From Streptomyces bungoensis (lineage in GTDB: Bacteria; Actinomycetota; Actinomycetes; Streptomycetales; Streptomycetaceae): a stretch of 48,871 nucleotides of DNA. The position numbers were made by a program, and so were the translations under genes. This document shows, piece by piece, positions 24,214 to 32,770 of the stretch (its first letter is position 1; the number at the start of each line of letters is the position of its first letter). The stretch is from positions 83,622-132,492 of the forward strand of contig NZ_KQ948863.1 of the NCBI RefSeq assembly GCF_001514215.1, read 5' to 3'. The notes under the pieces are model-generated. The model did not search any database. It saw only the letters and a program-made list of their open reading frames with translations, and had not been told where the DNA came from.

Positions 24214-25737
24214 ATGAGACTCGTGCGCTCCTTCAGCGCGGCCTTCACCGCGGCCGCCACCACGGCGGCCGCGTTAGGCCTATCCCTCACGGCAACCGGC
24301 ACCGCCCAAGCCGCGACGCCACTGCCCGACCACGTCTTCGCCCCCTACTTCGAGGCCTGGACCGGCGAGAGCCCCGCCGCCCTGTCCGCCCGGTCGGGCT
24401 CCAAACACCTGACGATGGCGTTCCTGCAGACCGCGTCCAAGGGTTCCTGCACGCCCTACTGGAACGGCGACACGAGCATGCCGATCGCCGCCTCGACCTT
24501 CGGCGCCGACGTCAAGACGATCCAGAGCAACGGCGGTGACGTCATCCCCTCGTTCGGGGGTTACGCGGCCGACACCACCGGCACCGAGATCGCCGACAGC
24601 TGCACCGACGTCCAGCAGATCGCCGCCGCCTACGAGAAGGTCATCACCACCTACGACATCTCCCGGCTCGACATGGACGTCGAGGTCGACTCCCTCGACA
24701 ACACCGCCGCCATCGACCGCCGCAACAAGGCCATCAAGCTGGTGGAGGACTGGGCGGCGGCCAACGGCCGCAAGGTGGAGATCTCCTACACGCTGCCGAC
24801 CACCACGCACGGCCTCGCGGACAACGCCGAGGCGCTGCTGCGCAACGCGGTGAGCAACGGCACCCGGGTCGACGTCGTGAACCTCATGACGTTCGACTAC
24901 TACGACAACCAGCCCCACGACATGGCGAAGGACACCCAGACGGCCGCCCAGGGTCTGTACGACCTGCTCGCCGAGCTGTACCCGAGCAAGACCCCGGCCC
25001 AGTTGTGGAACACGGTAGGCGTCACCGAGATGCCGGGCGTCGACGACTTCGGCAACGCGGAGACCTTCACCCTGAGCAACGCCCGCACCGTGTACGACTG
25101 GGCGGTCTCCAAGGGCATCAACACCCTGTCCTTCTGGGCGCTGCAGCGAGACAACGGCGGCTGCGCGGGCGGGGCCGCCGCGGACAACTGCTCAGGAATC
25201 CAGCAGAACCAGTGGGACTTCACGCACATCTTCGCGCCGTTCACCGGCGGCACCACCACACCGTCCGACGACTTCTCCGTCGCGCTCAGCCCGGCCTCGG
25301 GGTCCGTGGCGGCCGGCCGGTCCGCCACGGCCACCGTGAAGACGGCAGTGACGAAGGGCGAGGCCCAGAGCGTGAAGCTCAGCGTCAGCGGAGCCCCGGT
25401 GGGTGTCACCGCCTCCCTCAGCCCGACGTCGCTCACCGCGGGCGCCACCTCCGTGCTCACCCTGGCGACCACCTCGGCCGCGGCCTCGGGCACTTACAAC
25501 GTGACCGTCACCGGCTCGGGGACGTCGGGCAGCCACTCGGCGACCTACTCCCTGAGCATCACCGGCGGCTCCGGCAGCCAGTGCACGGACGCCCCGTGGG
25601 CCAAGGACAAGGTGTACACCGGCGGCCAGCAGGTCTCGTACAAGTCCCACATCTGGAAAGCCAAGTGGTGGACGACCGGCGAGGAACCCGGCACCACCGG
25701 CGAGTGGGGTGTCTGGCAGGACCTCGGCGCCTGCTGA
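24214..25737 (+). CDS. Secreted GH18 chitinase with CBM5/12
   Basis: This 507-residue extracellular enzyme hydrolyses chitin. It has a signal peptide ending near GTAQA-AT, a GH18 domain (about 36-345) with the catalytic motif LDMDVE (Asp153, Asp155, Glu157) and the VVNLMTFDYYD strand. Next come an Ig-like or fibronectin-like beta module (FSVALSPASGSVAAGRSATA..., about 355-450) and a C-terminal chitin-binding module (APWAKDKVYTGGQQVSYKSH...WWTTGEEPGTTGEWGVWQDL). ATG 24214 is the start. The C-terminal module closely resembles that of the divergent LPMO, so both enzymes should target the same crystalline substrate and be induced together. Confidence 0.96.
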   Translation: MRLVRSFSAAFTAAATTAAALGLSLTATGTAQAATPLPDHVFAPYFEAWTGESPAALSARSGSKHLTMAFLQTASKGSCTPYWNGDTSMPIAASTFGADVKTIQSNGGDVIPSFGGYAADTTGTEIADSCTDVQQIAAAYEKVITTYDISRLDMDVEVDSLDNTAAIDRRNKAIKLVEDWAAANGRKVEISYTLPTTTHGLADNAEALLRNAVSNGTRVDVVNLMTFDYYDNQPHDMAKDTQTAAQGLYDLLAELYPSKTPAQLWNTVGVTEMPGVDDFGNAETFTLSNARTVYDWAVSKGINTLSFWALQRDNGGCAGGAAADNCSGIQQNQWDFTHIFAPFTGGTTTPSDDFSVALSPASGSVAAGRSATATVKTAVTKGEAQSVKLSVSGAPVGVTASLSPTSLTAGATSVLTLATTSAAASGTYNVTVTGSGTSGSHSATYSLSITGGSGSQCTDAPWAKDKVYTGGQQVSYKSHIWKAKWWTTGEEPGTTGEWGVWQDLGAC

Positions 25738-25785
25738 CCGCCGTTCCCCCAGTCGGACGGCGCCACCACCCACCCGGCCATGACC

Positions 25786-25830
25786 GCACTCACCCGGACG
25801 CCGACCGCACCGGAGCACCTGGGTGAGTGC
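25786..25830 (+). terminator. Probable chitinase terminator
   Basis: GCACTCACCC and GGGTGAGTGC form a perfect 10-bp stem with a 25-base loop that itself contains CGG/CCG pairs. It lies 48 bp after the chitinase stop. Confidence 0.5.
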
Positions 25831-26018
25831 CGGGGCGGCCTGACCGCCGCCCTGCGGCACGAGACGGGCGGGTGACGAGGTGTGAGCCGGCCGGCCTGCA
25901 CGCACCACCAATCCCGCACGGTTCGGCCGGTACCGTCAGCGACGCGTCAGGGCGCGGTCAGCAACTCCTGCCACTGTTGTTCCTGTGACCGGCACGGGAG
26001 ACCGAGAGCCGGGATCAG

Positions 26019-26116
<98 letters not shown>

Positions 26117-26182
26117 GCGACCCGTCCGGCCGGTGGCCAGTGCGCGTCGGTACGGCAAGGAGGGCCCAGCGGGGGAGCGGCC

Positions 26183-27006
26183 TCAGGAACCGCCCCGCTC
26201 GCGGGGGATCTTCTGGCCGGCCTCGATCGCCACGGGCAGCCGGTTCCCGGCCGGCGGCAGCGGGCAGGTGGCCAGATCGGTGTAGGCGCACGGAAGGTTC
26301 GCGGCCCGGTTGAAGTCCAGAACGACCGTGCCGTCGGCGGCGGGCGCCTCGAGGGCGAGGGCGCGGTTGGCCGCGTAGGTGGTGACTCCTGAGGTCACGT
26401 CCGTGAACAGCACCAGCAGACTGCCCGGGCTGTGGCCGGGGAACGCGGTCAGCGCCAGGGACTGCCCCTCCAGCTCGAACTCGACGCGGCCCGGGGCGTC
26501 GTACACGTGCTCCAGGCCCTCGACCGCCGCGCCCACGGTCGTCGGGCGCGGCTCGTCGAAGGCCGTATAACGGCCGGTCACCACCCAGCGGGGATGCGGG
26601 GCGTAGGCGGGCGTGCCCGTGAAGGCGGTGCGCAGCGGGGCGTCCGGGTGCCGGGGACGGACGATGTCGCTGCCGCCGCGTTTGGCCACCTCGATCACGG
26701 CGTCGCCCCAGACCGCGTCGACACCGCCGCGCTCCGGGAGCACCCCGAAACGGTGCTCGCCGCGTACGGGGGCTGCGTCCACGAACAGTTCCCCCCTTCG
26801 TCGAGGATCACCACGACCCCGTCCGGGCCGGTCGACCAGGTGCCCGGAGCGTCCGGGAAGCGCTGCGGTTCGCCGTCGAGCCAGTGCAGGCCGGTGACCG
26901 CGAGGAATCCGTGCGGGGCGGCGAGCCGATTCTCCTGCCTGGTGTGCCACTCCTGCCAGTCGCGGGTGAACGCCGCCGGCTCTGCTGTGGTCTCCTGGAC
27001 GGTCAT
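26183..27006 (-). pseudogene. DUF1684 protein, split by a homopolymer frameshift
   Basis: The frame from ATG 27006 (AAGGAG upstream) reads DWQEWHTRQENRLAAPHGFL, AVTGLHWLDGEPQRFPDAPG and WSTGPDGVVVILDEGG. A second frame continues ELFVDAAPVRGEHRFGVLPE...WVVTGRYTAFDEPRPTTVGA...DFNRAANLPCAYTDLATCPL, the conserved end of DUF1684. The shift falls in a run of six C on the plus strand (26791-26796); seven would restore DEGGELF. It could be a real mutation, slippage or a sequencing error. The family has unknown function and is probably a cytoplasmic enzyme. Confidence 0.85.
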
Positions 27007-27049
27007 GCGTGCTCCTTCGTCTCCTGCCGATGGGATGCGGTCGTGAGGT

Positions 27050-27165
27050 GACGGCCGCCGGGGATCGGCCGCGAGCGGTTCGCGGGTGTACGGGTGGCCG
27101 GGCTCGGTGCGCAGATCCTCAGGGCTGCCCGTCTCGACGACACGGCCGGCCCGCATGACGCGACC
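27050..27165 (-). pseudogene. Peptide ABC transporter ATPase C-terminal scrap
   Basis: VMRAGRVVETGSPEDLRTEP, then GHPYTREPL, matches the C-terminal end of Dpp/Opp-type ABC ATPases, where the usual form is GRIVE.G....F..P.HPYT..LL. No Walker or signature motif remains. It directly precedes the DUF1684 gene, indicating a former operon. Confidence 0.7.
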
Positions 27166-27206
27166 TGGTGTGCGATCTGACGCCGCGGCACCTTGAGTTC
27201 GATGAC

Positions 27207-27914
27207 TCACGCCGCGTCAGACACCGGGTTCTGCCTGCCCCGGAAGGCGGGGTGGTTGCCCAGGCGTCGTACGTAGTCCCGGAGCCGGGGCCGCGCGTTG
27301 AGAGCATCGGCCGGCCCGAGATGGACAAGCGCCACCCACAGGTCCACGTCCGCGGCCGTCAGTTCCTCGCCCAGCGCATAGGGGTGCCCGGCGAGCCGAC
27401 GCTCCAGCAGATCCAGTGCCGACGATCGTCTTGAGGGCTCGGCGCCCGCGGTGAGGTCCCGCTCCACCAGCTCACCGAGAGCGTCGATGTCCGTGGCGCA
27501 GGCCGGCGGCCGCTGCACGGCGGGGCGTGCTGCGTCGTGTCCGGACAGCAGGCCGGCGAGGTCGCGGAGGATGTCGGGGGTGTGGTTGCTGACGATGCGC
27601 CCGCTCCATCTGTCGCGCAGCGCGGGGGCCGTCAGGGGTCCGTCGTAGTGGTGCACCGTGGCCTCGTACGCGCGGCGCAGTGCGGCGAAGGCGTCCGGGG
27701 TCTCGGCGGGGTGTGCCAGGAAGGTGGTGGCGACCGAGTCCGTCAGACCGAGCAGGCCGAGGGTGATCGAGATGCGCAGCGAGCACGGACAACTCGCCGA
27801 CAGGAACAACTCGTAACGATGCGGTGCCGGGTAGAAGCCGCCGGCCAGACCGGCACCGATACGGCTGTGGAAGCGGTGGGGGAGGGGGGACGGTACGGCT
27901 GCTGTCCGGGGCAT
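27207..27914 (-). CDS. Glutathione S-transferase-like protein, Xi class
   Basis: The 235-residue protein has FYPAPHRYELFLSASCPCSL followed by RISITLGLLGL near residues 27-57; the S-CPC motif resembles the redox-active site of glutathionyl-hydroquinone reductases. A helical C-terminal domain includes LLERRLAGHPYALGEELTAA and DVDLWVALVHL, as in that family. In actinobacteria the thiol partner may be mycothiol rather than glutathione. It is shorter than typical members (about 320), lacking part of the central region. ATG 27914 follows GGGAGAG. It lies inside a decayed flavin-monooxygenase cluster, which suggests a role in quinone or xenobiotic handling. Confidence 0.72.
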   Translation of the reverse strand: MPRTAAVPSPLPHRFHSRIGAGLAGGFYPAPHRYELFLSASCPCSLRISITLGLLGLTDSVATTFLAHPAETPDAFAALRRAYEATVHHYDGPLTAPALRDRWSGRIVSNHTPDILRDLAGLLSGHDAARPAVQRPPACATDIDALGELVERDLTAGAEPSRRSSALDLLERRLAGHPYALGEELTAADVDLWVALVHLGPADALNARPRLRDYVRRLGNHPAFRGRQNPVSDAA

Positions 27915-28014
27915 GACTCTCCCATGGGGAACGAGGAGGCCACCGCTGACCTATGGGCGCCAGCGGCCGAACGCGGAGCGACTGCGCTTGCGGCAACGGT
28001 CCGGATCGAACGGA

Positions 28015-28134
28015 CCGCTGGCAGGTCTCCAGGAACAGGGCGTGTACCGCACGGAGTACGGGGGCCCGACCCTGCGCGACCACCTCGGCCTGACGCGTCC
28101 CGACGCATCGCGCGACGAGCGTGTGGCGTCATGA
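28015..28134 (+). pseudogene. NtaA/DszA-type flavin monooxygenase C-terminal scrap
   Basis: GPLAGLQEQGVYRTEYGGPT followed by LRDHLGL is the typical C-terminal end of FMN-dependent NtaA/SnaA/DszA monooxygenases (usual form LQ.RG..R.EY.G.TLR..LGL). The rest of the gene is absent. Its TGA overlaps the ATG of the next relic, showing an old coupled pair. Confidence 0.7.
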
Positions 28135-28410
28135 AGCTCCTCGCGATCACTCTGGTCCTGCACGCTCCCGACCCGGTGACGGGCATACACCAGACCACTC
28201 GCGATCGGTTCCGCGAGGCGCTCGACAACGCGCTGCTCGCCGAAAAGGTGGGTTTCGAGCGATGCGGGCACACCGTGCTGCATCCGCACGCCGACGCCGG
28301 GGGACCGACCGAGCACCGGCACCGCGCCTCCCTCGAGCTCTGGCGGTCCGCCATCGCCCCGGCGCTGCGCCGCGACATCCCCGATCCCCCCCTTTCCCCG
28401 GGGTCCCGTC
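28131..28410 (+). pseudogene. LLM flavin oxidoreductase with large internal deletion
   Basis: The frame opens MKLLAITLVLHAPDPVTGIH and DNALLAEKVGFE, a normal LLM N-terminus. It then jumps straight to GHTVLHPHADAGGPTEHRHR and ASLELWRSAIAPALRRDIPD, the C-terminus of the same family. Some 230 residues between are missing with the frame kept; no stop follows where expected. It cannot fold as the barrel. Confidence 0.75.
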
Positions 28411-28471
28411 CTGGAGAGGTCCGTCCCCGCCCCCGTGTCCGTCCCCGCCGACCGCTGAGGAGGCCTCACCC

Positions 28472-29599
28472 ATGTCCCACATCCCCCTCGGCGTCCTGGA
28501 CCTGGTGCCGATCTCGTCCGGCTCCGCCGCCACCGACGCGCTGCGCAACTCCATCGACCTGGCCCGGCAGGCCGAGAGGTTCGGGTACGCCCGTTACTGG
28601 TTCGCCGAACACCACCTCAATCCGGGCGTAGCCGGCACCTCGCCCGCTGTCCTTCTCGCCCTGACCGCCTCCGCGACCTCGACCATCCGGCTCGGCTCCG
28701 GTGCCCTGCAACTGGGACACCGAACCGCCCTGTCCGCGGTGGAGGAGTTCGGCCTGATCGACGGACTGCACCCCGGACGCCTCGACCTGGGACTCGGCCG
28801 CTCCGGCGGACGCCCGCCCGCAGGAGCCGCCACCCCGCCGCCCACCGCGACACCGGTGGTCGACGGCCGCGTTCCGAACGGTCTGCGCATCCCGCCCCGG
28901 TTCTCCTTCGCGCACCTGCTCGGCTCCCCGCGCGTCGCCCTCCAGCGCGAGCTGCTGCAGCAGCCGCACGCCCAGTCGCAGGCCTATGGCGAGCAGATCG
29001 ACGACATCCTGGCACTGCTGGCGGGCACCTATCGATCCGCTGACGGCGTCGAGGCCCACGTCGTGCCGGGAGAGGGGGCCGACGTGGAGATCTGGATCCT
29101 GGGCAGCAGCGGTGGCGAGAGCGCCGAGGTCGCCGGCCGCAACGGTCTGCGCTTCGCGGCGAACTACCACGTCAGCCCGGCCACGGTACTGGAGGCAACG
29201 GAGGGCTACCGCGCCGCCTTCCAGCCCTCCGACGTCCTGGACAGGCCGTACGTCAGCGTCTCCGCCGACGTCGTGGTCGCCGAGGACGACGAGACCGTCC
29301 GCGAACTCGCCACCGGCTACGGCCCCTGGGTCCGCAGCATCCGTACCGCCGAGGGCGCGATCCAGTTCCCCACACCCGACGAGGCCCGCGCCCACGCATG
29401 GTCCGACGCGGACCGGGCCCTGGTCCAGGACCGCCTCGACACCCAGTTCGTCGGCTCCCCGGACAGGGTCGCCGACCAGTTGGCCCAGCTCCAGGAGGCC
29501 ACCGGCGCCGACGAACTGCTGATCACCACCATCACCCACGGCCACGCGGACCGCGTACGGTCCTACGAACTGCAGGCCGAGGAGTGGCGCAAGAGGTAG
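28472..29599 (+). CDS. LLM class flavin-dependent oxidoreductase
   Basis: The 375-residue protein is a luciferase-like TIM-barrel enzyme using FMN or F420. It has LGVLDLVPISSGSAATDALR, RYWFAEHHLNPGVAGTSPAV, IRLGSGALQLGHRTALSAVE, LGLGRSGGRP and a C-terminal RLDTQFVGSPDRVADQLAQL. These fit the bacterial-luciferase-like monooxygenase subgroup. The ATG at 28472 follows GAGGAGG. It is the only intact member of a cluster whose neighbours are broken. The substrate is unknown; alkane, sulphonate or hydroxamate-like compounds are possible. Confidence 0.92.
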   Translation: MSHIPLGVLDLVPISSGSAATDALRNSIDLARQAERFGYARYWFAEHHLNPGVAGTSPAVLLALTASATSTIRLGSGALQLGHRTALSAVEEFGLIDGLHPGRLDLGLGRSGGRPPAGAATPPPTATPVVDGRVPNGLRIPPRFSFAHLLGSPRVALQRELLQQPHAQSQAYGEQIDDILALLAGTYRSADGVEAHVVPGEGADVEIWILGSSGGESAEVAGRNGLRFAANYHVSPATVLEATEGYRAAFQPSDVLDRPYVSVSADVVVAEDDETVRELATGYGPWVRSIRTAEGAIQFPTPDEARAHAWSDADRALVQDRLDTQFVGSPDRVADQLAQLQEATGADELLITTITHGHADRVRSYELQAEEWRKR

Positions 29600-29763
29600 G
29601 GCGGAGGACGGGAAGGCCGCGGGTGCGACACCGCGCCGGAAGCCCGGCGCCCCTTCCCGCACCACCTCGCCTCCGCCGTTCGCGAACCGGCGCGTGGCGG
29701 CAGACGCGGCGGACGACGCACCTCCGCTCGTCGGGCGGCTTCGCTGGTGGCACTGTGGAACCT

Positions 29764-30942
29764 GTGAACAAGGAGGACGGCTCCGCCGGCATGTGGCGGC
29801 TACGGCGGTCCAGCCGTGCGTTGCTGCTGATTCCGATCGTGCTCATCGTGGTGATCACGCTGGTGGACCAGCTGGTCCCGGAGGACATTCATCTCGGTCC
29901 GCTCCTCGTGATCGCCCCCGCCATCACCGCCTCGTTCACGGGTCCTCGGCTCACCGGCCTGATCGGCTCGCTGGCCGTGGCGGCGCAGGCATACATCGGC
30001 TGGCACTTCGGTGTCCTCTTCTCACGCAACGTGCTGGTCCAGATCCTGGCCCTGGCGGTGCTCTCGGTCCTGTGCGTGTTCTTCTGCATGGTGCGTGAGC
30101 GACGCCAGCGCCAGCTGGCCCAGGTGCGGTCGGTGGCGGAGGCCGCGCAGCACGGCCTGCTGTGGCCGCTGCCGGAACGCATGGGGACCTTGCAGATCGC
30201 CTGCCTGTACATGGCCGCCGAGGACGAAGCGAAGATCGGCGGCGATCTGTACGCGGCCACCCGCATCACGGGCGGCGTGCGCATCATGATCGGAGACGTG
30301 AGAGGCAAAGGGCTGTCCGCCATCGGCGAGGCCGCACTACTCCTGGGGGCCTTCCGCGAAGCCGCCCACCGGCACACCTCCCTTCCCGACCTGACCGCCG
30401 CCCTGGACCACAGCGTGACCCGCTACCTCGCCGACTTCGAGCCGACCGCGGAAGCCGGCGAGCGCTTCGCGACCGCCTTGCTGCTGGAACTTCCGGACGA
30501 CGACCACAGCGTCCGGATGATCAGCTGCGGCCATCCCCCTCCTCTGCTCCTCAGTCCGGACGGCGCTCTCTCGGTCCCCGGCCTGCACCCCGCACCACCG
30601 CTGGGAGCCACCGAAACGGGACCGGACGCCTACACCATCGACACGGCTCCCTTCGAGCCGGGCGACACCCTGCTGCTCTACACGGACGGCGTCATCGAGG
30701 CCCGCGACCGCGAGGGCCGCTTCTATCCCCTGGAAACGCGGGTCGCCCACTGGAACACGACCGGCCCCGAATCGCTGCTCCACCACGTCCACCGAGATCT
30801 TCTCGCCCACACGCGCGGACGCCTCAACGACGACGCCGCCCTCGTCGCCCTCCACCGCCACCCCGACAGCCACGGACACCGCCGTCACGGCCGCGTCATG
30901 CACTCGAGCGGAGCAGGGAGAAGTGGCGCGGGGAGAAGATGA
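29764..30942 (+). CDS. Membrane PP2C-type (SpoIIE-like) serine phosphatase
   Basis: The 392-residue protein has about three N-terminal membrane helices (LLLIPIVLIVVITLVDQLV, ..., VLVQILALAVLSVLCVFFCM). A cytoplasmic PPM/SpoIIE phosphatase domain follows: EDEAKIGGDLYAATRI and GDVRGKGLSAIGEAALLLGA (metal Asp residues), MISCGHPPPLLL, LLLYTDGVIEARD and LNDDAALVAL. Such proteins dephosphorylate anti-sigma-factor antagonists and so switch on stress sigma factors; the partner is not in the window. GTG 29764 is taken as the start; GTG 29755 and ATG 29791 are alternatives. The C-terminal tail is His/Arg-rich. Confidence 0.9.
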   Translation: MNKEDGSAGMWRLRRSSRALLLIPIVLIVVITLVDQLVPEDIHLGPLLVIAPAITASFTGPRLTGLIGSLAVAAQAYIGWHFGVLFSRNVLVQILALAVLSVLCVFFCMVRERRQRQLAQVRSVAEAAQHGLLWPLPERMGTLQIACLYMAAEDEAKIGGDLYAATRITGGVRIMIGDVRGKGLSAIGEAALLLGAFREAAHRHTSLPDLTAALDHSVTRYLADFEPTAEAGERFATALLLELPDDDHSVRMISCGHPPPLLLSPDGALSVPGLHPAPPLGATETGPDAYTIDTAPFEPGDTLLLYTDGVIEARDREGRFYPLETRVAHWNTTGPESLLHHVHRDLLAHTRGRLNDDAALVALHRHPDSHGHRRHGRVMHSSGAGRSGAGRR

Positions 30943-31424
30943 GTACGGCGACTCGGGACGGATGGACGCTGCACCTCCGACCCTGTGGATCAACATGGCC
31001 GAAGCCCTGGAGACCGCTGGCGCCGAACCGGTCATCATGGCCACCGCACGTGGCCGGAACGCGCGCCGGCCGGACCGAGTCGGCGACCACGCACGCATAC
31101 GCCGGAAGACAGCGCGTAGCGCTCGCGCGGCCAGCATGTCGGCGGTGTTTTGCGAAGGGTTTGATTCCGGTAACCGACGCCATACCCCTGAATTTCCCTG
31201 AAGATTCTTTATGATTGATCAAGAGTCGGCCGGGCCTGGAATACCTCATTCGACGATAAATCCGCTGCTCACACCCCGTACACACTGGTCACGCGGAGAT
31301 CGCCGACTGGCGTGTGTGCGGTATTGCGGCAAGCCGGAAGGCTCGCTACAGTGGGCGCACTCCATGGCGAGGAGCGCTGAATTCTCCCCCGCAGAGGCCG
31401 GGGATCGATGTGGGAGGGTCCGCC
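30943..31424. other. Gene-poor region upstream of the RiPP operon
   Basis: The first part holds an unassigned frame with fair codon use (PTLWINMAEALETAGAEPVI, starting GTG 30923), possibly a gene fragment. The stretch around 31150-31270 is conspicuously AT-rich for this genome, including TATGAT at 31210-31215, and probably carries the promoter of the downstream operon. I could not fix a -35 element. Confidence 0.4.
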
Positions 31425-31469
31425 ATGAGAACATTTCCAAGTGTCTCACAAGTTAATTCTTCCGACTGA
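31425..31469 (+). CDS. 14-codon leader ORF coupled to the MFS gene
   Basis: GGGAGGG lies just before ATG 31425, which opens a 14-residue frame, MRTFPSVSQVNSSD. Its stop overlaps the MFS start as TGATG (TGA 31467-31469, ATG 31469-31471). The MFS start has no ribosome site of its own, so ribosomes ending here probably restart there. It uses AGA, TTT and AGT codons that are rare in the surrounding genes. It may be a translational leader or a regulatory uORF; a product function is not claimed. Confidence 0.55.
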   Translation: MRTFPSVSQVNSSD

Positions 31470-32770
31470 TGGTCGGGGCGGCATCGGGTGAATTATCTCC
31501 GTCTTCCACCTTCCTTCAGAAGCGGGACTTTCGATTATTCTGGACAGCCGGCGCGATAGACGGGCTCGGCACTCATGCGTCCGTCCTCGTTTTGCCCCTG
31601 GTACTGCTAGGGGCTGGATATTCGCCGGGCCTCGTGGGAATGCTCGCATCCATAGCGACGGTGAGCGGCCTGGCGGCCTCCCCGTTCGCGGGCGTCCTCG
31701 CGGACAGATGGCCTCGCAAACCCATGATGATCTGCTCCGCGCTCGTGGCGGCTGCCGCCATGGGAACGGTGTTCGCCGCGGTGGCGTGGGGCAGGACCGC
31801 CTTCGCCCACCTGCTCGCCGCCGCCCTCGTGGAGCAGGTGGCGAGCACGTGCTACACGGCCGCCGCCCAGGGCACGATCCGCAGGCTCGTCCCTCCATCC
31901 GACTACCCTCGCGCGATCGGCAGCCTCCAGGCGCGTGACCAGGCCACCCAGATCGTCGGACCCACCCTCGGCGGCGTCCTGTACCAGGTGGCCAGATGGG
32001 TGCCGTTCCTCGCCGATGCCCTCTCCTTCCTCCTCACCGCTGCCCTCGTCCGGGCTGTGCGCGCCGAACTGACGCCCGAACGGGACGGCCCCGCCGCCTC
32101 GTTCGTCTCCGATCTGGCCCAGGGCGTGCGGTTCGTTTGGACCGACGGATTCCTGCGCTTCGTCCTGCTGTGGGCCGCGGGACTCAACGCCGTGCTCGGC
32201 GCCCTCTACTACCAAGCCGTCTTCAGCGCGCAGGGCCGCGGTGCCAGCGCCTCGTCGATCGGCCTGATCCTCACCATCTCCGGCATCGGCGGACTCGTCG
32301 GCGCGCTCACCGCACCCTGGCTGGTGCGACGCCTGCCAAGCGCGCTGATCGTCGCGGCAGCTTCGTGGGCCATGGTGCCGGCCGCCGCCGGGCTCGCGTT
32401 CACCACCAGGACCTGGGCCTACGGGCTGCTGCTGGGGGCCGTCTCGTTCATCGCGCAGTCCGTCGTCATCGTCCTGCACGCGCGCGCCGTCCTCGTGGTG
32501 CCCGACACCCTGCAGGCCCGCGTCGGCACCGTGCTGGGCACGGCCGGTGAGGGCCTGGCGGCCTTCGCACCCGTCGCGGCCGGGGTCCTCGTCTCCGCGT
32601 ACGGTGGCCGGACGGTGGGGCTGACCTGCGCGGGCGCCCTCGGCCTGCTGGCGCTGTACGCGACACTCCGCGTGAACCACCTGCGCGGCGGCGGTCCTGA
32701 GCCGGATGAAGAGCGGGAACCACATCACCTCCGCGAGTCCGTGTCCGCACCCGACGGGGGCCCGCGGTGA
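31469..32770 (+). CDS. MFS exporter of the RiPP operon
   Basis: The 433-residue protein is an MFS_3-type transporter (EntS-like drug/siderophore exporter class) with about 10-12 membrane helices. It opens FLQKRDFRLFWTAGAIDGLG, has the loop signature GVLADRWPRKPMM (about 72-84, motif A) and RAIGSLQARDQATQIVGPTL. The first gene of a tight operon, it is coupled to a 14-codon leader upstream and overlaps the peptidase gene by 4 bp (GTGA). The likely job is export of the mature peptide. Its early codons are AT-richer than those further on. Confidence 0.92.
   Translation: MVGAASGELSPSSTFLQKRDFRLFWTAGAIDGLGTHASVLVLPLVLLGAGYSPGLVGMLASIATVSGLAASPFAGVLADRWPRKPMMICSALVAAAAMGTVFAAVAWGRTAFAHLLAAALVEQVASTCYTAAAQGTIRRLVPPSDYPRAIGSLQARDQATQIVGPTLGGVLYQVARWVPFLADALSFLLTAALVRAVRAELTPERDGPAASFVSDLAQGVRFVWTDGFLRFVLLWAAGLNAVLGALYYQAVFSAQGRGASASSIGLILTISGIGGLVGALTAPWLVRRLPSALIVAAASWAMVPAAAGLAFTTRTWAYGLLLGAVSFIAQSVVIVLHARAVLVVPDTLQARVGTVLGTAGEGLAAFAPVAAGVLVSAYGGRTVGLTCAGALGLLALYATLRVNHLRGGGPEPDEEREPHHLRESVSAPDGGPR

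Noticed and set aside
30923..31201. Small gene after the phosphatase
   Set aside because: Codon use is fair only in the middle, two frames compete, and no family or good ribosome site supports it.
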